DNA of 5,318 bases from Planctomycetota bacterium (GTDB taxonomy: Bacteria; Planctomycetota; Phycisphaerae; UBA1845; PWPN01). The translations under genes and the position numbers were made by a program. The notes beneath the pieces are model-generated. The model was not told the origin of the DNA and did no database searches. It was given only the letters and a program-made list of their open reading frames with translations. The stretch lies in assembly GCA_020346805.1 (NCBI GenBank), contig CP070790.1:2703506-2708823 (forward strand). The letters run 5' to 3'. Shown here piece after piece: positions 1 to 5,318 of this stretch. Each line of letters opens with the position of its first letter. Position 1 is the stretch's first letter.

Positions 1-1342
1 AGGTCATGACCACGGCAATGAAGATGATGGCGGTCAGCAGCATGGCGGCGGTGAAGAACCAATAGTAACTGGCCCCGGCCAGCTTGGATGTGCCATCCTG
101 GTTTTGAATGAATTTGTTCACGCCGGCGGTGAAGGCATTTCCCAAAGACACGGACATTAAAAACAGGGCCATGATGAAAGACTTCATCTTTTTGGGGGCC
201 TGGGTGTAGGAAAATTCCAGGGCGGTGATGGAGACCATGACCTCGGCGGCAGTAAGGATGACGTAGGCCAGAATCTGCCACCAGTAGCTTGGTCTGGCGC
301 CGGATGATATCCATGTCTCGACCAGGGCAGGTACTACAAAGGATGCTGCCGCCACAAACAAACCGATGGAAATCTTGCGCAGCGGGGTAAGCTTGAAGAC
401 CTTGTTGATGGCGGGATAGATGAGGTAGGAGAAGAGGGGGATCATGATCATGATTAAAAACGGATTAATTGCCTGAATTTGCGAGGGGAGCCACTCCCCC
501 TTTTTTAGCCATCCTATTTCCAGCAATCGTTGTGCCAATACACTGCTTCGGTCCATCTTGTCGGCCTGCAGCACCCAGGCCGATGCGGTTTGATCGAACA
601 GCGCCCAGAACATGGCCACAAATACAAAGATAACGATCAGTTTGCGGATGGCTTTAAATCCTTCGCCGCTGAAGGTCTCTTTGACGAAGCCCATTCCGCC
701 GGGCGGTATGTGTACGAATTTCCATCGGCCCAGCCAGAAGGCAAGGGTAGCCAGAAACATGAATATTCCCGGGACGGCAAAAGCTACTTTAGGCCCATAC
801 TTATCCAGGAGGATAGGCATCAATATGGTAGATAAACACGAACCAAAGTTTATGGAGAAATAGAACCAGCCGAAGACCTTGGTAAGCAGATGGGCGTTGG
901 TCTTACCGAACTGATCGCCGACGTGAGCGGAGACGCAGGGCTTGATCCCGCCCGAACCGATGGCGATAAGGGCCAGGCCGGCGAACAGACCGATGCGGGT
1001 GTCGTCCAGGGCCAGGGCCAGATGTCCGAAGCAGTAGACGATGGACAGGGAAATGATGGTGCGGTACTTACCGAAGAATGCGTCTGAAATAATGGCCCCG
1101 ACAATAGGTGTGAAATAAACAGCCGTTACAAAGATATGCACCCAGAACTTGGCCTCCTCGTCCCGCATGACCGCCAGTTGGCCGTCCTGCCCCATAAGAT
1201 ATCTGACCATGAATATGGTCAGGATGCCCTTCATGCCGTAGAAGCTGAAGCGTTCGGCGGCTTCGTTGGAGATGATGTAGGGGATGCCCTTGGGCATATG
1301 CGTGGAGGGTATGGCTGCGGTATGGGACTTGGTCTTGAACAT
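1..1342 (-). CDS. POT/PTR2-family proton-coupled di-/tripeptide symporter, 3' end cut by window edge
   Basis: An open frame of 447 codons runs from ATG at 1342 to the left edge without a stop; only a short C-terminal tail is probably missing. The product should be an inner-membrane MFS transporter importing di- or tripeptides with protons. Family signatures read directly: the ExxERFxxYG motif (E27, E30, R31, F32, Y35, G36) in helix 1; a PTR2-type block [15 protein letters not shown] at 82-96; GGIKPC with K134, the helix-4 lysine linked to proton coupling; FYFSINFGS at 160-168; FWALFDQ at 245-251; and helix-10 E367. About twelve hydrophobic segments are visible. The loop at about 207-234 looks too short for the two extra helices many bacterial POTs carry between helices 6 and 7. 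A stop lies eight codons upstream with no start codon between, so ATG 1342 is the first possible start; M16 (1297) is an alternative. No good Shine-Dalgarno precedes it: the nearest GAGG is 13 bases away inside an inverted repeat. The family is certain; the exact substrate is inferred. Confidence 0.95.
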   Translation of the reverse strand, partial: MFKTKSHTAAIPSTHMPKGIPYIISNEAAERFSFYGMKGILTIFMVRYLMGQDGQLAVMRDEEAKFWVHIFVTAVYFTPIVGAIISDAFFGKYRTIISLSIVYCFGHLALALDDTRIGLFAGLALIAIGSGGIKPCVSAHVGDQFGKTNAHLLTKVFGWFYFSINFGSCLSTILMPILLDKYGPKVAFAVPGIFMFLATLAFWLGRWKFVHIPPGGMGFVKETFSGEGFKAIRKLIVIFVFVAMFWALFDQTASAWVLQADKMDRSSVLAQRLLEIGWLKKGEWLPSQIQAINPFLIMIMIPLFSYLIYPAINKVFKLTPLRKISIGLFVAAASFVVPALVETWISSGARPSYWWQILAYVILTAAEVMVSITALEFSYTQAPKKMKSFIMALFLMSVSLGNAFTAGVNKFIQNQDGTSKLAGASYYWFFTAAMLLTAIIFIAVVMT

Positions 1343-1355
1343 AAAGTTTTGTTTG

Positions 1356-1366
1356 CCTCGACGAGG
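1356..1366. promoter_or_regulatory. Inverted repeat in the leader of the POT gene
   Basis: CCTCG-A-CGAGG is a perfect 5-bp inverted repeat around one base, lying 14-24 bases before the transporter start. On the transcript it could fold as CCTC/GAGG around a 3-base loop, and its 3' arm holds the only Shine-Dalgarno-like GAGG near the start. It could be a small operator, a translational hairpin, or chance, since an 11-base repeat is not rare. Confidence 0.25.
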
Positions 1367-1388
1367 TTAAATTATTGACTTGGCCGAA

Positions 1389-1418
1389 ACTTTACCTTGG
1401 TAGCAATAGTGGAGTCAA
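1389..1418 (-). promoter_or_regulatory. Candidate sigma-70-type promoter for the POT gene
   Basis: Read on the minus strand, TTGACT (1418-1413; 5 of 6 matches to the -35 consensus) is followed after 18 bases by TAAAGT (1394-1389; 4 of 6 matches to the -10). Transcription would start near 1382, giving a leader of about 40 bases that includes the 1356-1366 inverted repeat. The gap to the upstream desulfurase gene is 136 bases, which fits separate transcription. Planctomycete promoter consensus is poorly defined, so this is a pattern match only. Confidence 0.3.
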
Positions 1419-1458
1419 ATATTTATCCAGTACCTCCTGGTAGAGAAATGATGGTAAA

Positions 1459-1478
1459 GGCAGATCATAAATGCTGCC
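1459..1478 (-). terminator. Weak hairpin directly after the cysteine desulfurase stop
   Basis: GGCAG (1459-1463) and CTGCC (1474-1478) form a 5-bp stem with a 10-base loop immediately past the TAG stop. On the minus strand the stem is followed by TTTACC, only a token U-run. It may end or attenuate desulfurase transcription, but the stem is short and it does not look like a strong intrinsic terminator. Confidence 0.25.
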
Positions 1479-2642
1479 CTAGATGGTTTTGACATTGCGA
1501 GGTTGGAGTTTTTGTAAGCGTTCGATCACCTTGGGCATGATTTCCAATGTGCGGTCGATTTCTTGGTTGGTGGTGAAACGTGAGAGACTGAAGCGGATGG
1601 CCCCATGGGCGATACGCTCATCGATTTTCATGGCCCTTAAGACATGAGACGGTTCGAGTGATCCGCTGCTGCAGGCCGACCCGCTGGATGCACAGACTTC
1701 ATAATTGCTCAGCAGCATCAGTATGGCCTCGGCCTCCAGGGCTTCAAAGCCAATATCGGTAGTGTTGGGTGTGCGGGCGATTTGGTGTCCGATGACACGG
1801 GCGATAGGGATGTGTTGCAGGATGCCGGTCTCCAGCCGATCTCGTTGAGCCTTTACCCGCGTGTTTTCTTCATCCAAATGTTCGACGGCCAGTCGAAGGG
1901 CCGTACCCATGCCAACTATACCGGCGGTGCTTTCAGTACCGGGGCGAAGTTTTCGTTCCTGATGTCCGCCGACAAACTGCGGTTTGACTCGGCTGTCCTT
2001 GGCTACGTAGAGGGCACCAATGCCTTTAGGGCCGTGAAACTTGTGGGCGGACATGGTCATTAATTGCACCGGCAGCTTGCTGACGTCGATGGGCAGTTTG
2101 CCCACGGTCTGGACGGCATCCACGTGCAGGGGAACACCCTTGTCGGTGGCAATCCGCCCCAGCCGTTCGATGTCGAAGACGACACCGGTTTCGTTGTTGG
2201 CGTGCATGATGCTGGTCAGGGCGGTGTCTTCAGTGATGGCGGTCTCGAATTCAGCGGGATCGAGACGACCTTGGCCGTCCACGCCGAGGCAGGTAACCCG
2301 ATATCCTTCGTTTTCCAGTTGTCCGGCCAGGTTGATTACCGATTCGTGTTCGACGGCGGTGGTAACAATGTGCCGTTTGTCCGGTCGGGCGGCCAAGGTA
2401 CCGCGGATGGCCAGGTTGTTTGCTTCCGTGCCGCCGCTGGTAAAGATGATTTGTCTGGTTTTGGCCCCGATGGCGTCGGCAATCTGTTCGCGGGCGGTTT
2501 CGATGATGTGACGGGCTTGTTGGCCGAACTGGTGCACACTCGAGGGATTGGCATACTGCTCGCCGAGCAGCGGGAGCATGGCCTCAAGGACTTTGGGGTC
2601 TATCATGGTGGTTGCGTTGTTGTCCAGGTAAATCCACGTCAT
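1479..2642 (-). CDS. nifS: Cysteine desulfurase, NifS/IscS type (PLP-dependent)
   Basis: Complete 387-residue protein, a normal length for the family. It removes sulfur from L-cysteine as an enzyme-bound persulfide plus alanine, and supplies that sulfur for Fe-S clusters and probably tRNA thiolation in the cytoplasm. Visible motifs: N-terminal YLDNNATT (5-12); NPSSVHQFG (32-40); GGTEANN (70-76); H99 in VEHE, which stacks on the cofactor in this family; HANNETG (147-153); HVDAVQ with D174 and Q177; SAHKFHGPKG with the Schiff-base lysine K201; GGHQERKLRPGTE (225-237); and the catalytic-cysteine loop SSGSACSSGS with C324, followed by EPSHVLRAM. The short C324 loop and the RFSLSRFTT block resemble NifS more than SufS. 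The start is fixed: an in-frame TGA lies two codons before ATG 2642. The Shine-Dalgarno is poor. No nif genes, iscU, iscR or nifU scaffold lie in the window, so a general housekeeping (IscS-like) role is more likely than nitrogen fixation. Confidence 0.97.
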   Translation of the reverse strand: MTWIYLDNNATTMIDPKVLEAMLPLLGEQYANPSSVHQFGQQARHIIETAREQIADAIGAKTRQIIFTSGGTEANNLAIRGTLAARPDKRHIVTTAVEHESVINLAGQLENEGYRVTCLGVDGQGRLDPAEFETAITEDTALTSIMHANNETGVVFDIERLGRIATDKGVPLHVDAVQTVGKLPIDVSKLPVQLMTMSAHKFHGPKGIGALYVAKDSRVKPQFVGGHQERKLRPGTESTAGIVGMGTALRLAVEHLDEENTRVKAQRDRLETGILQHIPIARVIGHQIARTPNTTDIGFEALEAEAILMLLSNYEVCASSGSACSSGSLEPSHVLRAMKIDERIAHGAIRFSLSRFTTNQEIDRTLEIMPKVIERLQKLQPRNVKTI

Positions 2643-2689
2643 CTTTCAAGTCGATCCGTTTTTTTGTGGAGTAGTCTTTATTTGACCAT

Positions 2690-2701
2690 ATCGTATACGA
2701 T
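2690..2701. promoter_or_regulatory. Perfect 12-bp palindrome upstream of the cysteine desulfurase gene
   Basis: ATCGTATACGAT is identical to its reverse complement and sits 48 bases before the desulfurase ATG in the 107-base gap after xseB. Its size and position suit an operator for a dimeric regulator. On the minus strand the following TATGGT could act as a -10 box, so the site might overlap a promoter, but no good -35 is seen. It does not resemble a binding site I can name. Confidence 0.35.
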
Positions 2702-2749
2702 GCATTGTTTAATCATGATAGGTGTGCATTGGCCCTTAGACCATATGGA

Positions 2750-2992
2750 TCAATCGTTTGTAGAGTCTTCCATGGGAACTGTTTTTGCCGAACCATCCTC
2801 CGCCACCTGTAATTGCTGGATCCTTGCTTCCGCTTCGGTTAGCACCTTTCGGCAGCTTTGGATCAGCTTCATTCCTTTTTCATACTCTTTAATGGCTTGC
2901 TGCAGGCCGATCTTGCCTTCCTCGATGGCTGAGACGATGGATTCCAACTGGGTCAGCATTTCCTCAAATGTCGGTTCTTTGTTTTTTGCCAT
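2750..2992 (-). CDS. xseB: Exodeoxyribonuclease VII small subunit
   Basis: Complete protein of 80 residues, the usual length for XseB. Together with XseA it forms exonuclease VII, which degrades single-stranded DNA from both ends to oligonucleotides and takes part in mismatch and recombination repair. XseB itself is non-catalytic and coats the XseA helical stalk. The family pattern is plain: FEEMLTQLESIVSAIEEGKI (residues 9-28), then AIKEYEKGMKLIQSCRKVL (33-51) and TEAEARIQQLQ (52-62), a charged helical hairpin ending in an acidic tail. AAAGGTG lies 5 bases before ATG 2992, a good ribosome binding site. The gene is transcribed away from the DUF1080 gene across a 185-base divergent gap. A TACAAT hexamer in that gap could be its -10, without a convincing -35. 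The usual partner xseA is not in the window. Confidence 0.95.
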   Translation of the reverse strand: MAKNKEPTFEEMLTQLESIVSAIEEGKIGLQQAIKEYEKGMKLIQSCRKVLTEAEARIQQLQVAEDGSAKTVPMEDSTND

Positions 2993-3161
2993 GATAGCAC
3001 CTTTTGTTATTGGTTCGCGACCTTATTGCTGTTGCATTGTAATGACAGAGGCGGTTTATTGCCATTTTGCCGGTGTAGTTGAAAGTATGGAGCGGGCCGA
3101 GTACACATGGAGCTGTGATTATCCGTCTTGCCGGCGGTTGGTAATAGATTGCTATTTGTTT

Positions 3162-3176
3162 GGAGGAATGAGATAA
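3162..3176 (+). promoter_or_regulatory. Shine-Dalgarno with overlapping ATG-AGA-TAA minicistron before the DUF1080 gene
   Basis: GGAGG (3162-3166) is the only strong ribosome binding sequence before the DUF1080 gene and lies 11 bases from its ATG at 3178, rather far. Between them is a two-codon frame, ATG AGA TAA (3168-3176), ending one base before the real start. The ATG at 3168 is just one base from GGAGG, too close for efficient initiation, so the minicistron is probably not translated well. An in-frame TGA at 3169-3171 rules out any start upstream of 3178. Confidence 0.5.
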
Positions 3177-3177
3177 G

Positions 3178-4305
3178 ATGTCGCTAGCCATGAGCGCAGT
3201 CATGATTCTGTTTGGAGGGCAGGATCTGGAGGGATGGATTACCCTGGCCGGCCGGTGGGGTGTGGAAAATGGAGCGATGGTCTGTAAGGCGGCACCGGCT
3301 TCGATTCGTTCGTCTTATGAATCGGATCAATTCATCTTATCGTTCGAATATCGTTGCACCGGTAAGGGGCGGCATTCTCTTTATCTGCATTCGAAGTTGG
3401 ATGTCCCGTCGGGAGCTATTGGGCTTTTGCTGACTCCAAAGGGTCTAGTAAATACGGGTTCTGCTTCCTCAGCATTTTCACCCCAGCTAAGCACAGGTGA
3501 GGATGGTTGGATTAAGGTGCAGGTGGACATAGATAAGGATATCTGCCGAGTTGCTTCCTCGGATGCCGCTGGTAATCGTAATCCCGACTTTACTCTGCCG
3601 GTTGCTGTCGGTTCGCGCGGATTTATTCGCTTTGAGGCCGCCGAGCCGGGTCTGCAAATACGTAACGTCAAGGCAGTTGAACCTGGATTTACATCGATGT
3701 TTGACGGCAAAACGCTTGAGGGTTGGGAGATTCAAGGCAGAAGAAATCCTAATTACAAAGGGCCCGGCTGGTACTTTAAAAACGGTATTTTGCATTGTGT
3801 GGGGAAGAAGACTCATTGGCTTCGTTCGGGTCGCAATTACGATAACCTGATCATCCGCCTGGAATATCAACTGCCGAACCGGGGTAACAGCGGGATCTAT
3901 TTGCGGGCCCCGAAAGAGGGATGGATCAGCCGCACTGGTTTGGAGATTCAATTAATCGACGAGCAGAGTTATGAGGGACGCTTAAAACCTTACCAGCGCA
4001 GCGGCTCTGTTTATGCCGGTTTCCCACCGGAGGTTGCCGTATCCGCCCCCAAGGATCAGTGGAACGCTATTGAGGTGTTGTTGGAGGGGAAGCGGATCCG
4101 TACCATTCTCAATAGTGTCCGGCTCTATGATGCCTATCTGGATGATGTGAAGAAGGATTTGGGCAGTAGTATCCATCCGCTGGCGACCCGACCGGCTGTT
4201 GGATATGTCGGTTTCCAGGATCACCATTCACCGGCCAAGTTCCGGAATGTGCGGATTCGGGAACTTGGCAAATCCCCAACCACGCAAACGGCTCCTGCCC
4301 GGTAG
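3178..4305 (+). CDS. Tandem DUF1080 (3-keto-disaccharide hydrolase-like) protein
   Basis: Complete 375-residue protein made of two concanavalin-like beta-sandwich units of the DUF1080 family (named 3-keto-disaccharide hydrolase in current domain databases; members are common in planctomycetes and linked to sugar breakdown). Each unit opens with the family signature, LFGGQDLEGW (11-20) and MFDGKTLEGW (174-183), and closes with a matching strand, IRNVKAVE (161-168) and FRNVRIREL (355-363). Only the second unit (about 171-363) keeps the conserved core: GNSGIYLR (236-243), GLEIQLID (254-261), SGSVYAG (275-281), WNAIEV (295-300) and GYVGFQDH (342-349). The first (about 10-168) has RHSLYLHSK and GFIRFEA at equivalent places and looks degenerate, perhaps a binding or structural domain. 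Oddly, the signature begins at residue 11, leaving no room for the signal peptide many relatives carry, and an in-frame TGA at 3169 excludes a longer N-terminus. The C-terminal tail is short and polar. The substrate cannot be told from sequence. Confidence 0.88.
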   Translation: MSLAMSAVMILFGGQDLEGWITLAGRWGVENGAMVCKAAPASIRSSYESDQFILSFEYRCTGKGRHSLYLHSKLDVPSGAIGLLLTPKGLVNTGSASSAFSPQLSTGEDGWIKVQVDIDKDICRVASSDAAGNRNPDFTLPVAVGSRGFIRFEAAEPGLQIRNVKAVEPGFTSMFDGKTLEGWEIQGRRNPNYKGPGWYFKNGILHCVGKKTHWLRSGRNYDNLIIRLEYQLPNRGNSGIYLRAPKEGWISRTGLEIQLIDEQSYEGRLKPYQRSGSVYAGFPPEVAVSAPKDQWNAIEVLLEGKRIRTILNSVRLYDAYLDDVKKDLGSSIHPLATRPAVGYVGFQDHHSPAKFRNVRIRELGKSPTTQTAPAR

Positions 4306-4363
4306 CATATCGGTTTTAGTCGTAAGTGCCATATGAATAACAACTTATATTGATTGGCGATTC

Positions 4364-4380
4364 AGGCATGAGCCTCTTTT
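4364..4380 (+). terminator. Weak hairpin with short U-run after the DUF1080 gene
   Basis: AGGC (4364-4367) and GCCT (4372-4375) flank a 4-base loop and are followed by CTTTT. It lies about 60 bases past the DUF1080 stop and before the rpmB promoter candidate, so the position suits a terminator. The stem is only 4 bp, so this is tentative. The rest of the 186-base gap shows no open frame or RNA gene that I can support. Confidence 0.2.
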
Positions 4381-4412
4381 AAAAACTATATGACGGTTGG
4401 TTATAGCGGAAT

Positions 4413-4440
4413 TTGTATAAAGACGATATGGGATTATAAT
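4413..4440 (+). promoter_or_regulatory. Probable rpmB promoter
   Basis: A perfect TATAAT (4435-4440) is preceded after a 16-base spacer by TTGTAT (4413-4418; 3 of 6 -35 matches). Transcription would begin near 4447, giving a leader of about 45 bases before the rpmB ATG. The local sequence is AT-rich relative to the flanking genes, as expected for a strong housekeeping promoter. The -10 is convincing and the -35 weak. Confidence 0.5.
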
Positions 4441-4445
4441 ACTAG

Positions 4446-4462
4446 ATTCTGGAAATTCTGGA
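4446..4462. repeat. Short direct repeat in the rpmB leader
   Basis: ATTCTGGA occurs twice (4446-4453 and 4455-4462), one base apart, near the predicted transcript start and 29 bases before the rpmB ATG. A 9-base period is not an exact helical turn. It may be chance or a small protein or RNA contact site. Confidence 0.35.
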
Positions 4463-4491
4463 TTTTCACAATGTAGCGTTGAGGAAATTTA

Positions 4492-4761
4492 ATGTCCCGC
4501 AAGTGTTATTTCACAGGAAAAAAGACCACCGCCGGCCGAAGCTACGCCCGCCGCGGCAAGGCCAAGTATCTGGGCGGGGTGGGCCGAAAGATAACCGGAA
4601 AGACCAAACGGAAATTCAAACCCAATATCCAGAAGGTGCGGGCCATGGTGGATGGCAAGCCGGTGCGTATTCAAGTCAGTGCCAAGTCCATCCGTAACGG
4701 TCTGATAGTCAAGCCTCCCAAGCGAATCTGGAAACCACCCGAGCAGGAAGAATCCGAATAA
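4492..4761 (+). CDS. rpmB: 50S ribosomal protein L28 (bL28)
   Basis: Complete 89-residue basic protein, slightly longer than the roughly 60-80 residues common for L28. It is a component of the large ribosomal subunit. Visible family features: the N-terminal SRKCYFTGKK (2-11), then the basic core TKRKFKPNIQKVRA (37-50), and the C-terminal VSAKSIRNGLI (62-72), matching the usual TKRRF.PNLQ and VSAK.LR..... pattern. Only one cysteine (C5) is present, so it is the zinc-free form. The segment RRGKAKYLGGVGRKITGK (20-37) before the core resembles L28 from planctomycetes. GAGG (4481-4484) lies 7 bases before the ATG, a good ribosome binding site. The gene appears monocistronic: its own promoter candidate upstream, a hairpin downstream, and an opposing gene beyond that. 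L33 (rpmG), often next to rpmB in other phyla, is absent here. Confidence 0.96.
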   Translation: MSRKCYFTGKKTTAGRSYARRGKAKYLGGVGRKITGKTKRKFKPNIQKVRAMVDGKPVRIQVSAKSIRNGLIVKPPKRIWKPPEQEESE

Positions 4762-4818
4762 ATTCCACATCGAACAAAGATACCTGTACAAGTTCCCGTG
4801 AGTAATCAATTCGTATAA

Positions 4819-4835
4819 CCCGTATGTTTTACGGG
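4819..4835. terminator. Hairpin between the convergent rpmB and sialidase-like genes
   Basis: CCCGTA (4819-4824) and TACGGG (4830-4835) make a perfect 6-bp stem with a TGTTT loop, inside the 86-base convergent gap. It is followed by ATATTTC on the plus strand and TTATAC on the minus strand, so neither direction has a long U-run. Its placement between two facing gene ends suggests a shared, bidirectional terminator. Confidence 0.4.
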
Positions 4836-4847
4836 ATATTTCGCTGG

Positions 4848-5318
4848 TTAAGGTAATCCGCTGGGATCAAATGAGACGTGTTTGATCTTCTCGCGTTTCC
4901 ACGTATAGGTTGCATGTACTCGCCCATCTGTTGTTTGGATTACTGCGGGATAGGAGTATTCCCCCGGTGCAGTTTCCAATTCAAGAGCGGTTTTGAAGCT
5001 TTCGCCATGGTCTCGGGATATAGCGACGTTCAGTGGCGAACGGGCGGTTAAGGTATGGTTGTATACCAGCAGGATTCTGCCGTCGTTAAGCCGGACGGCA
5101 TCGATGCCCGAATTGGGATTGGGCAGATCGATAGGCTGGGCCGGTGACCAGGTATGACCGCCGTCGGTTGAGGTTGAGGAGCAGATTTTGCCGATTTGCC
5201 GGGTTGCCCGACAGAGGAATCTGAGTTTACCGTCCGAGGTTTCAAATACAGTTGGCTGAATGATGCCGAAAGGTATGCCCGGCACATTGATGGGGCCGTG
5301 TTTGGACCAACTTCGTCC
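4848..5318 (-). CDS. Sialidase-like BNR/Asp-box protein, C-terminal part (5' end beyond window)
   Basis: The last 156 residues of a six-bladed beta-propeller protein of the sialidase/neuraminidase superfamily (BNR_2-like). The frame is open to the right edge, so the start lies outside; an internal GTG at 5285 is not the real start. Two Asp-boxes are visible, numbered from the edge: STDGGHTW (50-57) and SRDHGESF (101-108), both fitting S-x-D-x-G-x-x-(W/F). The closing block GEYSYPAVIQTTDGRVHATY (119-138), with TWKREKIKHV after it, is a typical last-blade sequence of bacterial proteins annotated as exo-alpha-sialidase. The protein ends with TAA just after SFDPSGLP. The catalytic arginines and most of the propeller cannot be checked in this fragment, so cleavage of sialic acid is not shown; related proteins may act on other acidic or deoxy sugars. 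Export is likely for the family, but the signal peptide would be outside the window. Confidence 0.88.
   Translation of the reverse strand, partial: GRSWSKHGPINVPGIPFGIIQPTVFETSDGKLRFLCRATRQIGKICSSTSTDGGHTWSPAQPIDLPNPNSGIDAVRLNDGRILLVYNHTLTARSPLNVAISRDHGESFKTALELETAPGEYSYPAVIQTTDGRVHATYTWKREKIKHVSFDPSGLP

Noticed and set aside
441..454. 14-bp palindrome ATCATGATCATGAT
   Set aside because: It lies inside the POT coding region and simply encodes an Ile-Met-Ile-Met run of a membrane helix; palindromy follows from the repeated codons.
530..1378. Several 65-101 codon frames on both strands in the left part
   Set aside because: They are shadows of the POT gene, which is open on the minus strand from 1342 to the edge and carries clear family signatures.
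2741..2748. CCATATGG palindrome just after the xseB stop
   Set aside because: An 8-bp palindrome is expected by chance, and there is no following U-run to make it a terminator.
3079..3107. TTGAAA with TACACA as a promoter for the DUF1080 gene
   Set aside because: The -35 matches well but the -10 matches only 3 of 6; too weak to list as a feature.
2064..3176. A 370-codon open frame on the plus strand opposite the desulfurase and xseB genes
   Set aside because: It is antisense to two genes with unmistakable family motifs, its translation shows no recognisable domain, and its start has no ribosome binding site. Long antisense frames are common in such codon use.
2964..3203. A 79-codon minus-strand frame covering the divergent gap
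   Set aside because: It overlaps the starts of both xseB and the DUF1080 gene, has no recognisable domain, and no good ribosome binding site; the intergenic reading explains the region better.

Overview
The window reads as ordinary chromosome of a free-living bacterium, most likely a planctomycete and perhaps class Phycisphaerae. The lineage is inferred from three things: the planctomycete-like form of ribosomal protein L28, a DUF1080 (3-keto-disaccharide hydrolase-like) protein, and a BNR/Asp-box sialidase-like protein, the last two being families that are abundant in that phylum. No 16S rRNA or other decisive marker is present, so the placement is moderate at best.

Left part (1-2992, all on the minus strand, so transcription runs right to left): xseB (small subunit of exonuclease VII), then a NifS/IscS-type cysteine desulfurase, then a POT-family proton/peptide symporter that runs off the left edge. 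The gaps (107 and 136 bases) are wide enough that each gene may have its own promoter. A -35/-10 pair precedes the POT gene, and a perfect 12-bp palindrome lies upstream of the desulfurase gene.

Right part (2993-5318): a divergent gap separates xseB from a plus-strand gene for a protein with two unequal DUF1080-type domains and no visible signal peptide. It is followed by rpmB (L28), with a good Shine-Dalgarno and a perfect TATAAT -10 box. A convergent gap with a hairpin then separates rpmB from a minus-strand sialidase-like gene whose 5' end lies beyond the right edge.

The genes do not form one pathway: housekeeping functions (DNA repair, sulfur transfer, ribosome) are interleaved with uptake and carbohydrate-related functions. 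I found no tRNA, rRNA, CRISPR array, insertion sequence, phage gene or toxin-antitoxin pair. No stretch over 300 bases lacks a gene; the longest gaps are about 185 bases. I see no convincing undescribed system. The points most worth a second look are the asymmetric, apparently leaderless DUF1080 protein, the animal-PepT-like signatures of the peptide transporter, and small palindromes or leader structures in the intergenic gaps.
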